From positions 1 through 24,904 of the IMG/VR virus record IMGVR_UViG_3300025645_000429: a stretch of DNA of 24,904 nucleotides. One strand, 5' to 3'. Source of the DNA: a virus. This document shows positions 16,066-21,851 of the stretch, one piece after another (within the stretch, counting starts at the first letter, position 1; each line of letters begins with the position of its first letter). Position numbers and translations under genes: made by a program. The notes under the pieces were generated by a model, which did not search any database, was not told the origin of the DNA, and saw only the letters and a list, made by a program, of their open reading frames with translations.

Positions 16066-16317
16066 TTATTTACGTTTAGATCCTGGCAATCTAGATTTTT
16101 CTGCTATACCTCGGTTTTTTGAGGCTGGCATTACTTTTGTTTTTATAACGCCACCAACGCTATAGTGGTGTATGTCTTTTCCGTCTCCTTTTTTCACTTT
16201 CCCCTGCTTCACAAGTTTCATGCGGCGACCATTCCTGGCAGCCCTATTCTTCTTCTGTTCTGGAGAAGATTGAAACTTATCGTATTCCTTCCTGTAGTCT
16301 CTTTTTTTTAGATTCAT
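16066..16317 (-). CDS. Basic protein with degenerate HNH-like motif
   Basis: The 83-aa protein begins MNLKKRDYRKEYDKFQSSPE and continues QKKNRAARNGRRMKLVKQGK, then KGDGKDIHHYSVGG and a basic end SKNRGIAEKSRLPGSKRK. From memory, related phage proteins read KGDGKDVHHKNGN followed by N.L, an HNH-like metal site. Here HH is kept but the following NGN and Asn-Leu segment is replaced by YSVGGVIKT, so the nuclease site seems incomplete. It overlaps the true HNH gene upstream by 4 nt and probably binds DNA. An alternative is a virion-associated basic protein. Confidence 0.65.
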   Translation of the reverse strand: MNLKKRDYRKEYDKFQSSPEQKKNRAARNGRRMKLVKQGKVKKGDGKDIHHYSVGGVIKTKVMPASKNRGIAEKSRLPGSKRK

Positions 16318-16769
16318 CCTTCCACAAAGTTAAGGAAAAGTTCTAACTGTTTAACAACAGGTTTAATTTCGTCTTCTAATTCTTCCTCAACCTCACCCCT
16401 CCTACCCCAAGTGGAAGATCTTCTTTCTTCGTAGTGATGGATAGAATGGCAATTGGCACACAATACCTCACACTTTTCTACCTCGGCTTTAACGGTTTTA
16501 AATATATATCCGCTACCTATAAGTTGAGCTACACTACGTTTTTTTGTTTCAGAATCCTTATGGTGTAATTGTAAGCACCGCATATCTTTATTTCCACAAT
16601 GCCCACAACCCAGAGACGCTTTATAGTTATCTACCCAACTGTATATTTTTTGTTTTTGAGAAGCTATGGTTTTTGAAATACAAGACTTACATGATTTATA
16701 AAGCCCTGTTTCGTAAGAGTAGAAATCATCTTCTTCTTTAAGTCTTTGGCATGTATAACAACACTTCAT
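16314..16769 (-). CDS. HNH endonuclease with extra zinc cysteines
   Basis: The 151-aa protein has an N-terminal zinc finger-like part (C3/C4, C7, C27, C30) and an HNH core: CGHCGN (C55/C58), CLQLHHKD (H69/H70), and CEVLCANCHSIHH (C104/C107, H108, H111/H112). The C-terminus (from about 120) is acidic and helical. HNH nucleases beside terminase genes often take part in DNA packaging or genome-end processing in phages. Its 4-nt overlaps with both neighbours argue it is a settled operon member rather than a recent free-standing homing gene. Whether it nicks genome ends here is inference. Confidence 0.85.
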   Translation of the reverse strand: MKCCYTCQRLKEEDDFYSYETGLYKSCKSCISKTIASQKQKIYSWVDNYKASLGCGHCGNKDMRCLQLHHKDSETKKRSVAQLIGSGYIFKTVKAEVEKCEVLCANCHSIHHYEERRSSTWGRRGEVEEELEDEIKPVVKQLELFLNFVEG

Positions 16770-17056
16770 TTTGAGAATCTTTCTGCAAAACCACCTGAGT
16801 AATCTGCGTCCTGTTCTATCTCTCCGCTGCTTTTTAGGTCTTTGATCATTTGTTCAAGCCTCTGTCTTTCAATAAGCAGTTCCTTACAGTCCGTTGCTGT
16901 TTGCTTTATTGATTGTAATTCGGCTTTTCTAGCGCTCCCATTTATCTCTGGGTCTACGGGTTTACGAATTTCTTCAATCATATTGTTTATAGCTTCCTCC
17001 ATACTTTTCATAAGTCTAGTAGCTGCTCCCGTTGTGGTAAATTTAGACTTCGACAT
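16766..17056 (-). CDS. Coiled-coil small protein, candidate small terminase subunit
   Basis: The 96-aa protein begins MSKSKFTTTGAATRLMKSME and is mostly helical with a heptad-rich stretch (about 47-76, AELQSIKQTATDCKELLIER and following), ending GGFAERFSK. Small terminase subunits and related packaging adaptors are short, helical, oligomeric proteins found a few genes before TerL. The placement fits, but there is no recognisable helix-turn-helix, so a coiled-coil accessory protein is equally possible. It overlaps the GroES-like gene by 14 nt and the HNH gene by 4 nt. Confidence 0.55.
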   Translation of the reverse strand: MSKSKFTTTGAATRLMKSMEEAINNMIEEIRKPVDPEINGSARKAELQSIKQTATDCKELLIERQRLEQMIKDLKSSGEIEQDADYSGGFAERFSK

Positions 17057-17639
17057 ACATAAGGTCTTCTGCGCGGGTTCGAAAATATTCCTCCCCGTCT
17101 ATAGTTATACGGTAATCTCTGTTTTGTTTAAACCCTACCACGTCTCCAGGTAGAACGCCTATCTCGTCGGCTTCTTTACATGTGTATACCACCTCTGCTT
17201 TGGTTGGGAGTTTCTCCGTCAAATCTACTATCTCTATAAGATCGGACTGAAGAGTCAGTTCCTCCTGCTCCACTGATTTCAATAAACACCATCCCGTTAG
17301 GCACCGTATCTTCCCGTCCTTCTGGCTCTTATATGCTATGGCTTGATTGGAAATTGCGTGGTTGGGATCGTAGTTTACTATATAGGTATTGTCTTCCTCG
17401 GTAAATATCTGCCCGTTATTGTCCCCACCCAGAACGACCAGGTGATGGAAGTATAATGTATCTCCTACCTCTACCCCTGTGTCATATTTAAAAGGTACGC
17501 ACACTACGGGACCCTCTGTTACTCTGTTTTTAAAATCATCGAACCTTGCGTCTACATATAACTCGAAGCCAGATTCAGAGGTAATAGTATCCTTAAGCCT
17601 ATCTTTAAGCTTAACGACAAACAAATTAAAAGTTCTCAT
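17043..17639 (-). CDS. Tandem GroES-like co-chaperonin
   Basis: The 198-aa protein contains two GroES-like halves. Residues about 4-72 read NLFVVKLKDRLKDT, then a long loop (about 16-38) in the position of the GroES mobile loop, then RVTEGPVVCVPF and GVEVGDTLYFHHLVV. Residues about 145-198 read KAEVVYTCKEADEIGVLPGD with VVGFKQNRDYRITIDGEEYF and AEDLMYVEV, the typical GroES ending. Phage co-chaperonins (such as T4 gp31) replace host GroES so that GroEL can fold large capsid proteins. Length is about twice the roughly 95-aa host GroES, hence the tandem call. It lies in the late operon before the terminase group. Confidence 0.75.
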   Translation of the reverse strand: MRTFNLFVVKLKDRLKDTITSESGFELYVDARFDDFKNRVTEGPVVCVPFKYDTGVEVGDTLYFHHLVVLGGDNNGQIFTEEDNTYIVNYDPNHAISNQAIAYKSQKDGKIRCLTGWCLLKSVEQEELTLQSDLIEIVDLTEKLPTKAEVVYTCKEADEIGVLPGDVVGFKQNRDYRITIDGEEYFRTRAEDLMYVEV

Positions 17640-17642
17640 CAG

Positions 17643-17882
17643 TTAAAAGTTGCAGTCAAACTCCAACATACAAGGCATCCCGTCTATAGCTTTCCATAGC
17701 GTTTGAGCCCCTTCTTCGTCTTGCATATACACAAGATATCTATTCTTCCCATATTTAGATAGGTGACGATCATCTTGTATTATTGTACTTACCTTTCCTG
17801 CGCCAGCTCTCATACCAACATAATAAGCCATACCGTCTTTAGGGTCTCTTCCGACCACAATTTTTCTAATAAGTCCTTCCAT
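17643..17882 (-). CDS. Conserved-type small phage protein, 79 aa
   Basis: The 79-aa protein begins MEGLIRKIVVGRDPKDGMAY and ends ALWK-type residues (TLWKAIDGMPCMLEFDCNF). It is a small alpha/beta protein with no catalytic motif. Similar small proteins with a GLIRKIVVG opening and a MP..lEFD ending appear in related environmental phages, by memory only. It lies 3 nt before the co-chaperonin gene and 1 nt after the 107-aa gene, within the same transcript. Function is unknown. Confidence 0.65.
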   Translation of the reverse strand: MEGLIRKIVVGRDPKDGMAYYVGMRAGAGKVSTIIQDDRHLSKYGKNRYLVYMQDEEGAQTLWKAIDGMPCMLEFDCNF

Positions 17883-17883
17883 T

Positions 17884-18207
17884 TTATTCTAATTCTATTC
17901 CCGTTCCGTCTAGTAAGTCATTTAGATCAAGCGGTGTCTCCCAATCTGTTTCATCACTCTCATCCCAGGTGCTATTTATAAATTCTAATATACTGTTTAA
18001 TTCTTCTTTCGAGTCTAGGCTATAGCTATATACGGCTTGAAGTCTAGAATCCCCCATGATATCTTCGTCTATTAACCCCATAACCATTATCGAGGCTACC
18101 CTACTCTGCATACCATACTTGTGTATAATTTCATCCATTTGTATGGATAAACGTTGTATTTCTAAGAAAAAGGCCTGTTCTTCCATATCTTTACGTAATA
18201 AATTCAT
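17884..18207 (-). CDS. Hypothetical helical acidic protein, 107 aa
   Basis: The 107-aa product begins MNLLRKDMEEQAFFLEIQRL, is predicted helical through about residue 80, and ends in an acidic tail (SDETDWETPLDLNDLLDG). There is no membrane segment or metal site. Its start codon is only 4 nt from the start of the oppositely transcribed winged-helix gene (18212), so each gene's ribosome-binding region lies inside the other. It is the first minus-strand gene downstream of that divergent junction. Function unknown. Confidence 0.6.
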   Translation of the reverse strand: MNLLRKDMEEQAFFLEIQRLSIQMDEIIHKYGMQSRVASIMVMGLIDEDIMGDSRLQAVYSYSLDSKEELNSILEFINSTWDESDETDWETPLDLNDLLDGTGIELE

Positions 18208-18211
18208 TTCA

Positions 18212-18634
18212 ATGCCTAAAAGTAAAGTCCCTAAAAAAAAGTTATTTCGAGATTCGTCTAGATTAAATCAAAGGTACGTAAAAAGAAATCATCTAAAGAA
18301 CCTTAGAAAGGTCCTTTTATCCACACAAGACAGCTACGACTTGTTTTCCAAAGAGATAATGTTTATGCTTTGGGCTTATGATATGGAATTCTGGACATTA
18401 GATTATGCCTCTTCGGAGTATGGTATGAGTAAGAAGAAGCTAAGTGAAAGAGTTGTGTTCCCGTTAGTTAACGTGGGTTACGTATACAAACACTTTGATA
18501 GGTTAACCCCTTCTGACACATATGAAGATCACCTCTTTAGAGATGAAACAAAATACAACTACAGGGTAAGGTACGCTTTAACCCAGAAAGCTAGACTACT
18601 GGTACAGAGGGTCTATAGGGATTTAGAAGGTTGA
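18212..18634 (+). CDS. Winged-helix (MarR-like) regulator candidate, antisense inside late operon
   Basis: The 140-aa protein from ATG 18212 starts MPKSKVPKKKLFRDSSRLNQ. A longer frame from 18056 exists but would overlap the 107-aa gene antisense for 150 nt and has a nonsensical Cys/Ile-rich opening. The core SKEIMFMLWAYDMEFWTLDY, then SEYGMSKKKLSERVVFPLVN, VGYVYKHFDRLT and YNYRVRYALTQKARLLVQRV reads as helices leading to a recognition helix, then a wing and a final helix, as in MarR-type winged-helix proteins. It would bind DNA and regulate phage or host promoters. It is the only plus-strand gene in the 20-kb minus block, with 2-4 nt gaps on both sides. The family assignment is by pattern only. 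Confidence 0.7.
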   Translation: MPKSKVPKKKLFRDSSRLNQRYVKRNHLKNLRKVLLSTQDSYDLFSKEIMFMLWAYDMEFWTLDYASSEYGMSKKKLSERVVFPLVNVGYVYKHFDRLTPSDTYEDHLFRDETKYNYRVRYALTQKARLLVQRVYRDLEG

Positions 18635-18650
18635 CCTTAGCAATGGTCAA
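18631..18650. terminator. Hairpin across convergent gene ends
   Basis: TTGACC and GGTCAA are perfect inverted arms around an 8-nt loop (TTAGCAAT), covering the stop codons of both convergent genes (plus-strand TGA at 18632, minus-strand TAA at 18637). There is no U tract on either side, so an intrinsic terminator is weak; it may pause or protect transcript ends. Confidence 0.35.
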
Positions 18651-19152
18651 AAAACTCACTTACCTCTGTTGGGGAGAGTATTAAGCACTTCGCAAAATCT
18701 CTATACGTAATCGTTACTTCTTCTTTTTGGAGCGCTTCCGCGATTTCTTGGTAGACTCTGTAGTACGCGTGGGTGCTTCTCCCTATAAATCCGTTTTCTT
18801 TGATATTGTTGTTCTCTTGCGTATCGCCCAGTAGTAAACATCCCGCAGTGTCCTCATCAGTATTACCACAATGAATAAGAATATATTTAAAATTTGGGAC
18901 ATCACACACTTCAAGCATCCCCATATGCACATCAGAAAACCTATGGGCGTATTTGGCATCGAAGCCACCCTCTCTTCTAAATCCGAGGCTATATTCCCCT
19001 TCAGGGATACAAGTTTCTCCTGGCACCTTTTTGGCGCGGCTCTCATCTTCGAGAGTATAACATAAAAATTTTCTTTCACGATTGCTTATATCAAATAGTA
19101 TTCCGTTAGTTGAGTCTTTCCCTTTGTTGAACCTTATTACTTCTAGTTTCAT
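18637..19152 (-). CDS. DUF5675 family protein, lysis-associated candidate
   Basis: The 171-aa protein has the family's layout: an N-terminal LDISNRERKFLCYTLED-like strand pair, VPGETCIPEGEYSLGFRREG, then YILIHCGNTDEDTAGCLLLG (89-108), with H94 and C105 placed as in L,D-transpeptidase-like His...Gly-Cys sites. DUF5675 proteins are common in Bacteroidota phages and their position and motif suggest a peptidoglycan-active enzyme, though activity is not established to my knowledge. It has no signal peptide, so it would need a holin or signal-independent release. A start at 19152 fits; an overlapping small frame ends within its first 47 nt. Confidence 0.75.
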   Translation of the reverse strand: MKLEVIRFNKGKDSTNGILFDISNRERKFLCYTLEDESRAKKVPGETCIPEGEYSLGFRREGGFDAKYAHRFSDVHMGMLEVCDVPNFKYILIHCGNTDEDTAGCLLLGDTQENNNIKENGFIGRSTHAYYRVYQEIAEALQKEEVTITYRDFAKCLILSPTEVSEFFDHC

Positions 19153-19237
19153 TTTTTATTTTATTAAGTTTTATTTTCTCGGCTTCTTTGGCGTGGTCTT
19201 TTCTTTTCTTTATTGGGTTAAAGTAGAATTTGTTCAA
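19106..19237 (-). CDS. Possible 43-codon TTG-start basic protein
   Basis: A frame opens at TTG (19237-19235), overlapping the upstream TGA by 2 nt, and reads MNKFYFNPIKKRKDHAKEAE if TTG is translated as Met, followed by a Lys-rich helix and stop at 19106 inside the DUF5675 gene. It fills an otherwise non-coding 81-nt gap in a very compact operon and its composition matches other small basic proteins here. There is no ATG alternative. Support is the overlap geometry and protein-like composition only. Confidence 0.35.
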   Translation of the reverse strand: MNKFYFNPIKKRKDHAKEAEKIKLNKIKNETRSNKVQQRERLN

Positions 19238-19521
19238 ATCTTTTTTAAAGTTCTATAAAGGCTAGCAGCAATTTTTTCTAATCCTTCTGGGTCGTTTTTT
19301 GATTCCAACTTAGCTTCATTTATAGCCATAACATTCTTACCGTACTCTTCCGAACTAACATCACCTTTCATTTTTTGCATTATCTTGTTTATGTAGTCTA
19401 AAGATGCTTGATCTTCAGGTTTCATGTTACTTCCTTTTTCTCTATTGCTATATCCCTTTAACACCTTTAATAGACTATCAGTAGGTGATAATTTTCCTCC
19501 ATGTCTATACTTTAGCTTCAT
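19234..19521 (-). CDS. Small helical late protein with GGKL motif
   Basis: The 95-aa product begins MKLKYRHGGKLSPTDSLLKV and is then predicted helical and charged (MKPEDQASLDYINKIMQKMK, ASLYRTLKKI). The GGKL near the N-terminus matches the motif in the 178-aa and 62-aa late proteins. ATG overlaps the previous stop by 4 nt. Small helical proteins of this type could be virion cargo or scaffold-like, but no family is recognised. Confidence 0.6.
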   Translation of the reverse strand: MKLKYRHGGKLSPTDSLLKVLKGYSNREKGSNMKPEDQASLDYINKIMQKMKGDVSSEEYGKNVMAINEAKLESKNDPEGLEKIAASLYRTLKKI

Positions 19522-19943
19522 AGTGCTGCAAAAATTTCTACATCACAAGAGGCGGTATCCGCATCTGCATGTATTGTGTCAATATTAATAAAAGATTCCG
19601 TAGCGGCTGTACCAGTAGCATCAGCATACATAAGTGAGTTTCCACCTATCCAGCTGTCTCCAGCTTCTAGTTTCACATAGTATTGTGTTGCCGCACCTAC
19701 TATACGTAGCTGTACAAAGTTAGTAGAATCTAGGTTGGTTATACGTATATAGTCCGCTGTAGCGTCCTTTAAAGTTCCCGCTGCGTCTGCTGCTGCAAAT
19801 AGGAGAACCGATTGTTCTGTAGTTGTACACGTAATAATTCTCTTGTATACCTGAGTTACTGACTCAGACATAACATACTCGCCACCGTGATCGGTGCCGT
19901 TGAGAGTGAGTTCTTCTTTTATTGATACAGTTAAAATTGCCAT
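19518..19943 (-). CDS. Beta-sandwich virion protein, distant array relative
   Basis: The 141-aa protein begins MAILTVSIKEELTLNGTDHG. Its central part DYIRITNLDSTNFVQLRIVG followed by YYVKLEAGDSWIGG parallels the KVYIRN...GRLYAGDW core of the proteins at 756-2724, in the same order and spacing, so it is probably a divergent member of the same fold. It ends in a short beta strand (CDVEIFAAL). It is preceded by the 178-aa gene (9-nt gap). A virion surface or tail role is inferred. Confidence 0.65.
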   Translation of the reverse strand: MAILTVSIKEELTLNGTDHGGEYVMSESVTQVYKRIITCTTTEQSVLLFAAADAAGTLKDATADYIRITNLDSTNFVQLRIVGAATQYYVKLEAGDSWIGGNSLMYADATGTAATESFINIDTIHADADTASCDVEIFAAL

Positions 19944-19952
19944 AGTATTATT

Positions 19953-20489
19953 TTAGAGTCCAAAGGTATTACCTTTTATATAGTCATATTTGCGTGGGTT
20001 GTACCTAAGCTTACCACCTTGTTTCATAAAAGCGCTGTTGAAGTCAACCCCTTCCGCTAGAGCTGGATCTAACCCCATATCTCTATTACCTCCTCCTATG
20101 CTAGATAGAAACGGGCTAGCAGCACGTAAAGCATCTTCCATGCCCAGCTGCTGACCAACACCATCATTCGCCCCATCTAACTCTCCTACCTCACCACTCA
20201 AGTACTGAGCCCCCATACCTAAAGATCCTTTTATTAGCATTGGGTTACCCGTTGCAATACCTAAAGCGGTCCCCCCTACTGCAGACGCCCCCGTCCCTAT
20301 AGCTCTAGCTCTTTCATTCCTGATAGTCTCTAAGTAATCTAACCTGTCTTGATCTACCCTACCCCCACCTTTCTTTATTTTCTTAAGACGTTTAAGCTCA
20401 CCTCGATCAAACCCATCCCCAGCACCCTCCATCTCAGAATACCTGTCCTGGAAGTTTAAGCTTTTCTTTATGTTTTTTAGTAACTCCAT
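19953..20489 (-). CDS. Glycine-rich late protein, first of the minus operon (ejection-protein candidate)
   Basis: The 178-aa protein starts MELLKNIKKSLNFQDRYSEM, has a charged helical first 70 residues and then a Gly/Ala-rich hydrophobic segment (about 71-108, GTGASAVGGTALGIATGNPM and onward) that could insert in a membrane. It ends with SAFMKQGGKLRYNPRKYDYI. Such amphipathic glycine-rich regions occur in virion proteins injected into cells, which is one possible role. The start codon lies about 8 nt after a TATATTTG box, so the transcript from that box would be almost leaderless. Confidence 0.6.
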   Translation of the reverse strand: MELLKNIKKSLNFQDRYSEMEGAGDGFDRGELKRLKKIKKGGGRVDQDRLDYLETIRNERARAIGTGASAVGGTALGIATGNPMLIKGSLGMGAQYLSGEVGELDGANDGVGQQLGMEDALRAASPFLSSIGGGNRDMGLDPALAEGVDFNSAFMKQGGKLRYNPRKYDYIKGNTFGL

Positions 20490-20491
20490 GC

Positions 20492-20525
20492 AGTAGCAAA
20501 TATACTACTTTTTTTACTCAGTAAA
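20492..20525 (-). promoter_or_regulatory. Late promoter box inside two dyads (putative operator)
   Basis: The box TATATTTG (minus strand, 20504-20497) is exactly flanked by the 5-bp dyad AGTAG/CTACT. Just upstream lies a perfect 13-nt palindrome, TTTACTCAGTAAA (20513-20525). The box matches the other late boxes (shared TATATTTGC). The dyads suggest control of the main late promoter by a dimeric regulator. Confidence 0.5.
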
Positions 20526-20653
20526 TCAGAGTAGAGGGACCGATTCATAACACCGCACAGCTATCCCGTATATAACATCTTAATATTCTATAATGCTTCT
20601 TAGTGTACACACAAAAAATATATAGAGAAGCTTTGTTCTTTAAAGATATATAG

Positions 20654-20684
20654 CAAAGTTATAACAAAAAAATTGAAAAGTCAA
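20654..20684 (-). promoter_or_regulatory. Second leftward promoter, TTG-N20-TAACTTTG
   Basis: The minus strand reads TTG (20684-20682), 20 nt, then TAACTTTG (20661-20654), a good match in both boxes and spacing to the Bacteroidota housekeeping promoter (-33 TTG, -7 TAnnTTTG). Transcription would start near 20647 and give a leader of about 155 nt before the 178-aa gene. Confidence 0.5.
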
Positions 20685-20749
20685 GATTAAACCTACACTT
20701 TAAGCAAACAGTGCTAATTAACCGCCTCTCAATGCTTTAGAGAATGTAA

Positions 20750-20908
20750 ATGGTAAAACACAAGGTAAGAAAGACCCGTGAGGACGTAAAAATTCGGCTA
20801 AAAAAATTTATGAGTAATGTTTGGAATGGGGATTATATACATATACACGCGTTACGATACGTAAACGGAAACGCAATCTTTTACCCCCCTCCCCTAAACA
20901 AAGTTTAG
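20750..20908 (+). CDS. Doubtful 52-codon ORF in control region
   Basis: ATG 20750 to TAG 20908 encodes MVKHKVRKTREDVKIRLKKF, then MSNVWNGDYIHIHALRYVNG and a proline-containing end. The basic amphipathic start and ordinary composition look protein-like, but there is no promoter directly before it and no neighbour on the same strand for 500 nt. It may be a small DNA-binding protein or chance. Confidence 0.3.
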   Translation: MVKHKVRKTREDVKIRLKKFMSNVWNGDYIHIHALRYVNGNAIFYPPPLNKV

Positions 20909-21081
20909 AATTCCGCATACATTTACAGACTCGTAGCCAGTGCGTTACGGGTGAATGGTGCATGCATTACGTGAAGACTTGTAGTCTAAGTCGTTGACTA
21001 TCAGCATAGGACAATCCCTCCTACGTCATAGCGTCCTTCTGCGCTCACCCGCATAAGGGGTTTTGTTGTTGACAATTCCAC

Positions 21082-21132
21082 GTTTACTATTGATATTATT
21101 TCCTCAGTGTTTACTACGTAATCAGTTTACTA
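21082..21132 (+). repeat. Three GTTTACTA direct repeats with TTGAYAATT-like words
   Basis: GTTTACTA occurs at 21082, 21109 and 21125. The first and third extend to GTTTACTATTGA. Related TTGACAATT words lie at about 21069 and 21134, and TTGATATT at 21090. Short direct repeats upstream of the early block could be iterons or operator sites. Confidence 0.5.
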
Positions 21133-21339
21133 TTGACAATTGAATTACCAATACAAATCTCACTCACCTCATGCGCCTGTCATGCGCACATGTATCGCAC
21201 GGACGCGACACGCACCCGTTCACACACCTACGCGCATGTGTTAGGGCTTTCCATCCTTATTTAGAATGATTATTAATAACGTTTGTATCTTGCTTGTGTT
21301 CAGTCAGTTACAAATTAATTTCAAATGTTATGTCGAAAC

Positions 21340-21363
21340 TTGCAAAAGTTATCCTTACCTTTG
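21340..21363 (+). promoter_or_regulatory. Early promoter P1, shared pattern with P2
   Basis: The sequence is TTG-CA-AAAGTT-ATCCT-TACCTTTG. It shares TTG, AAAGTT and TAnnTTTG at identical spacing with the box at 23434-23457. It lies 44 nt before the ATG chosen at 21408, which supports that start over upstream ATGs at 21294 and 21330. Confidence 0.5.
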
Positions 21364-21407
21364 TCGGCATCATCTCGGCAACGTCGCTGAGAATTAAACC
21401 ATACATC

Positions 21408-21842
21408 ATGTCACACGACATCAACCTCAAAGACTGCCGTAAGGCAGTGAACCAAGCAAAGTACATGCCAACCGCAGAGCGCAAGGCACAAGCACTCAAA
21501 CTCCTTACGGAGTTAATGGATGCGGTCTCTAACCTCGAAGAGGTTGCCCCGAAAGCTACCAAAGCTAAGGCCAAGCCGAGCAAATCCAACCCCTTAGCCC
21601 GTAAGGCATCTGCAGGTAGGCCGAAGAGCCGTAACCAAAGGTTAGAACGTCAGCAAGCTAAGGACAACGTATGCACATCATACCTGAAGCCTGAGGTTGT
21701 CGAAAACTACAAAGCCCCACGTCGGGAGGCATACACGCTCTCCGAAGGAGAGACAGTTGAGATGGCAATGGCAAAACTTCGCACCAAGCGCATGCAAGAT
21801 GCAGAGGCACTTGCGATGGCTGAGTTCGAGGCTACTCTGTAA
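21408..21842 (+). CDS. First early gene: basic Ala/Lys-rich hypothetical protein
   Basis: From ATG 21408 the product is 144 aa, beginning MSHDINLKDCRKAVNQAKYM. The middle (about 50-82) is Lys/Ala/Pro/Arg-rich (KATKAKAKPSKSNPLARKAS) and looks disordered and nucleic-acid-binding. The rest is helical. The start is chosen because it carries the ACATCATG context of other genes in this block and lies 44 nt after promoter P1; starts at 21294 or 21330 would place P1 inside the gene. GC content is visibly higher than in neighbouring genes. First-transcribed phage genes often act in host takeover, but no function can be assigned. Confidence 0.65.
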   Translation: MSHDINLKDCRKAVNQAKYMPTAERKAQALKLLTELMDAVSNLEEVAPKATKAKAKPSKSNPLARKASAGRPKSRNQRLERQQAKDNVCTSYLKPEVVENYKAPRREAYTLSEGETVEMAMAKLRTKRMQDAEALAMAEFEATL

Positions 21843-21851
21843 AACCTCACC

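Larger units (their letters stand above)
20490..21407. other. Bidirectional control region between late and early blocks
   Basis: About 0.9 kb without a confident gene separates the leftward and rightward blocks. It contains two leftward promoters (20497 and 20654), a rightward promoter (21340-21363), a 6-bp hairpin CTAAAC-AAA-GTTTAG (20895-20909), a 5-bp hairpin AGACT-TGT-AGTCT (20975-20987), TGCATGCA (20958-20965), three GTTTACTA repeats (21082-21132) and a GC-rich CpG-rich tract (about 21165-21240) in otherwise AT-rich DNA. This layout is what a phage transcription switch or replication origin region looks like. One 52-codon frame lies inside it. Confidence 0.6.

Noticed and set aside
18056-18211. 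Extended N-terminus of the winged-helix gene
   Set aside because: It would overlap the 107-aa gene antisense for its 5' part, with Cys/Ile-rich non-protein-like sequence; ATG 18212 fits the 4-nt divergent spacing.
20765-20790. Resemblance of AAAGACCCGTGAGG to the conserved rRNA word AAGACCCCGTG, and to hammerhead cores
   Set aside because: Only a dozen bases match, no surrounding rRNA helices exist, and no CUGANGA/GAAA pair with stems could be built.
21061-21070. Intrinsic terminator at ACCC-GCATAAG-GGGT-TTTGTT (21047-21067)
   Set aside because: The stem is only 4 bp and no rightward gene ends upstream, so a terminator role is not supported.
21082-21132. CRISPR-like array
   Set aside because: Repeats are only 8-12 nt, unevenly spaced (27 and 16 nt) and lack spacers; no cas genes.
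21294-21407. Upstream starts (21294 or 21330) for the first early gene, adding a hydrophobic N-terminus
   Set aside because: Promoter P1 lies inside this stretch at the same distance from ATG 21408 as P2 from ATG 23504, and 21408 has the conserved ACATCATG context.
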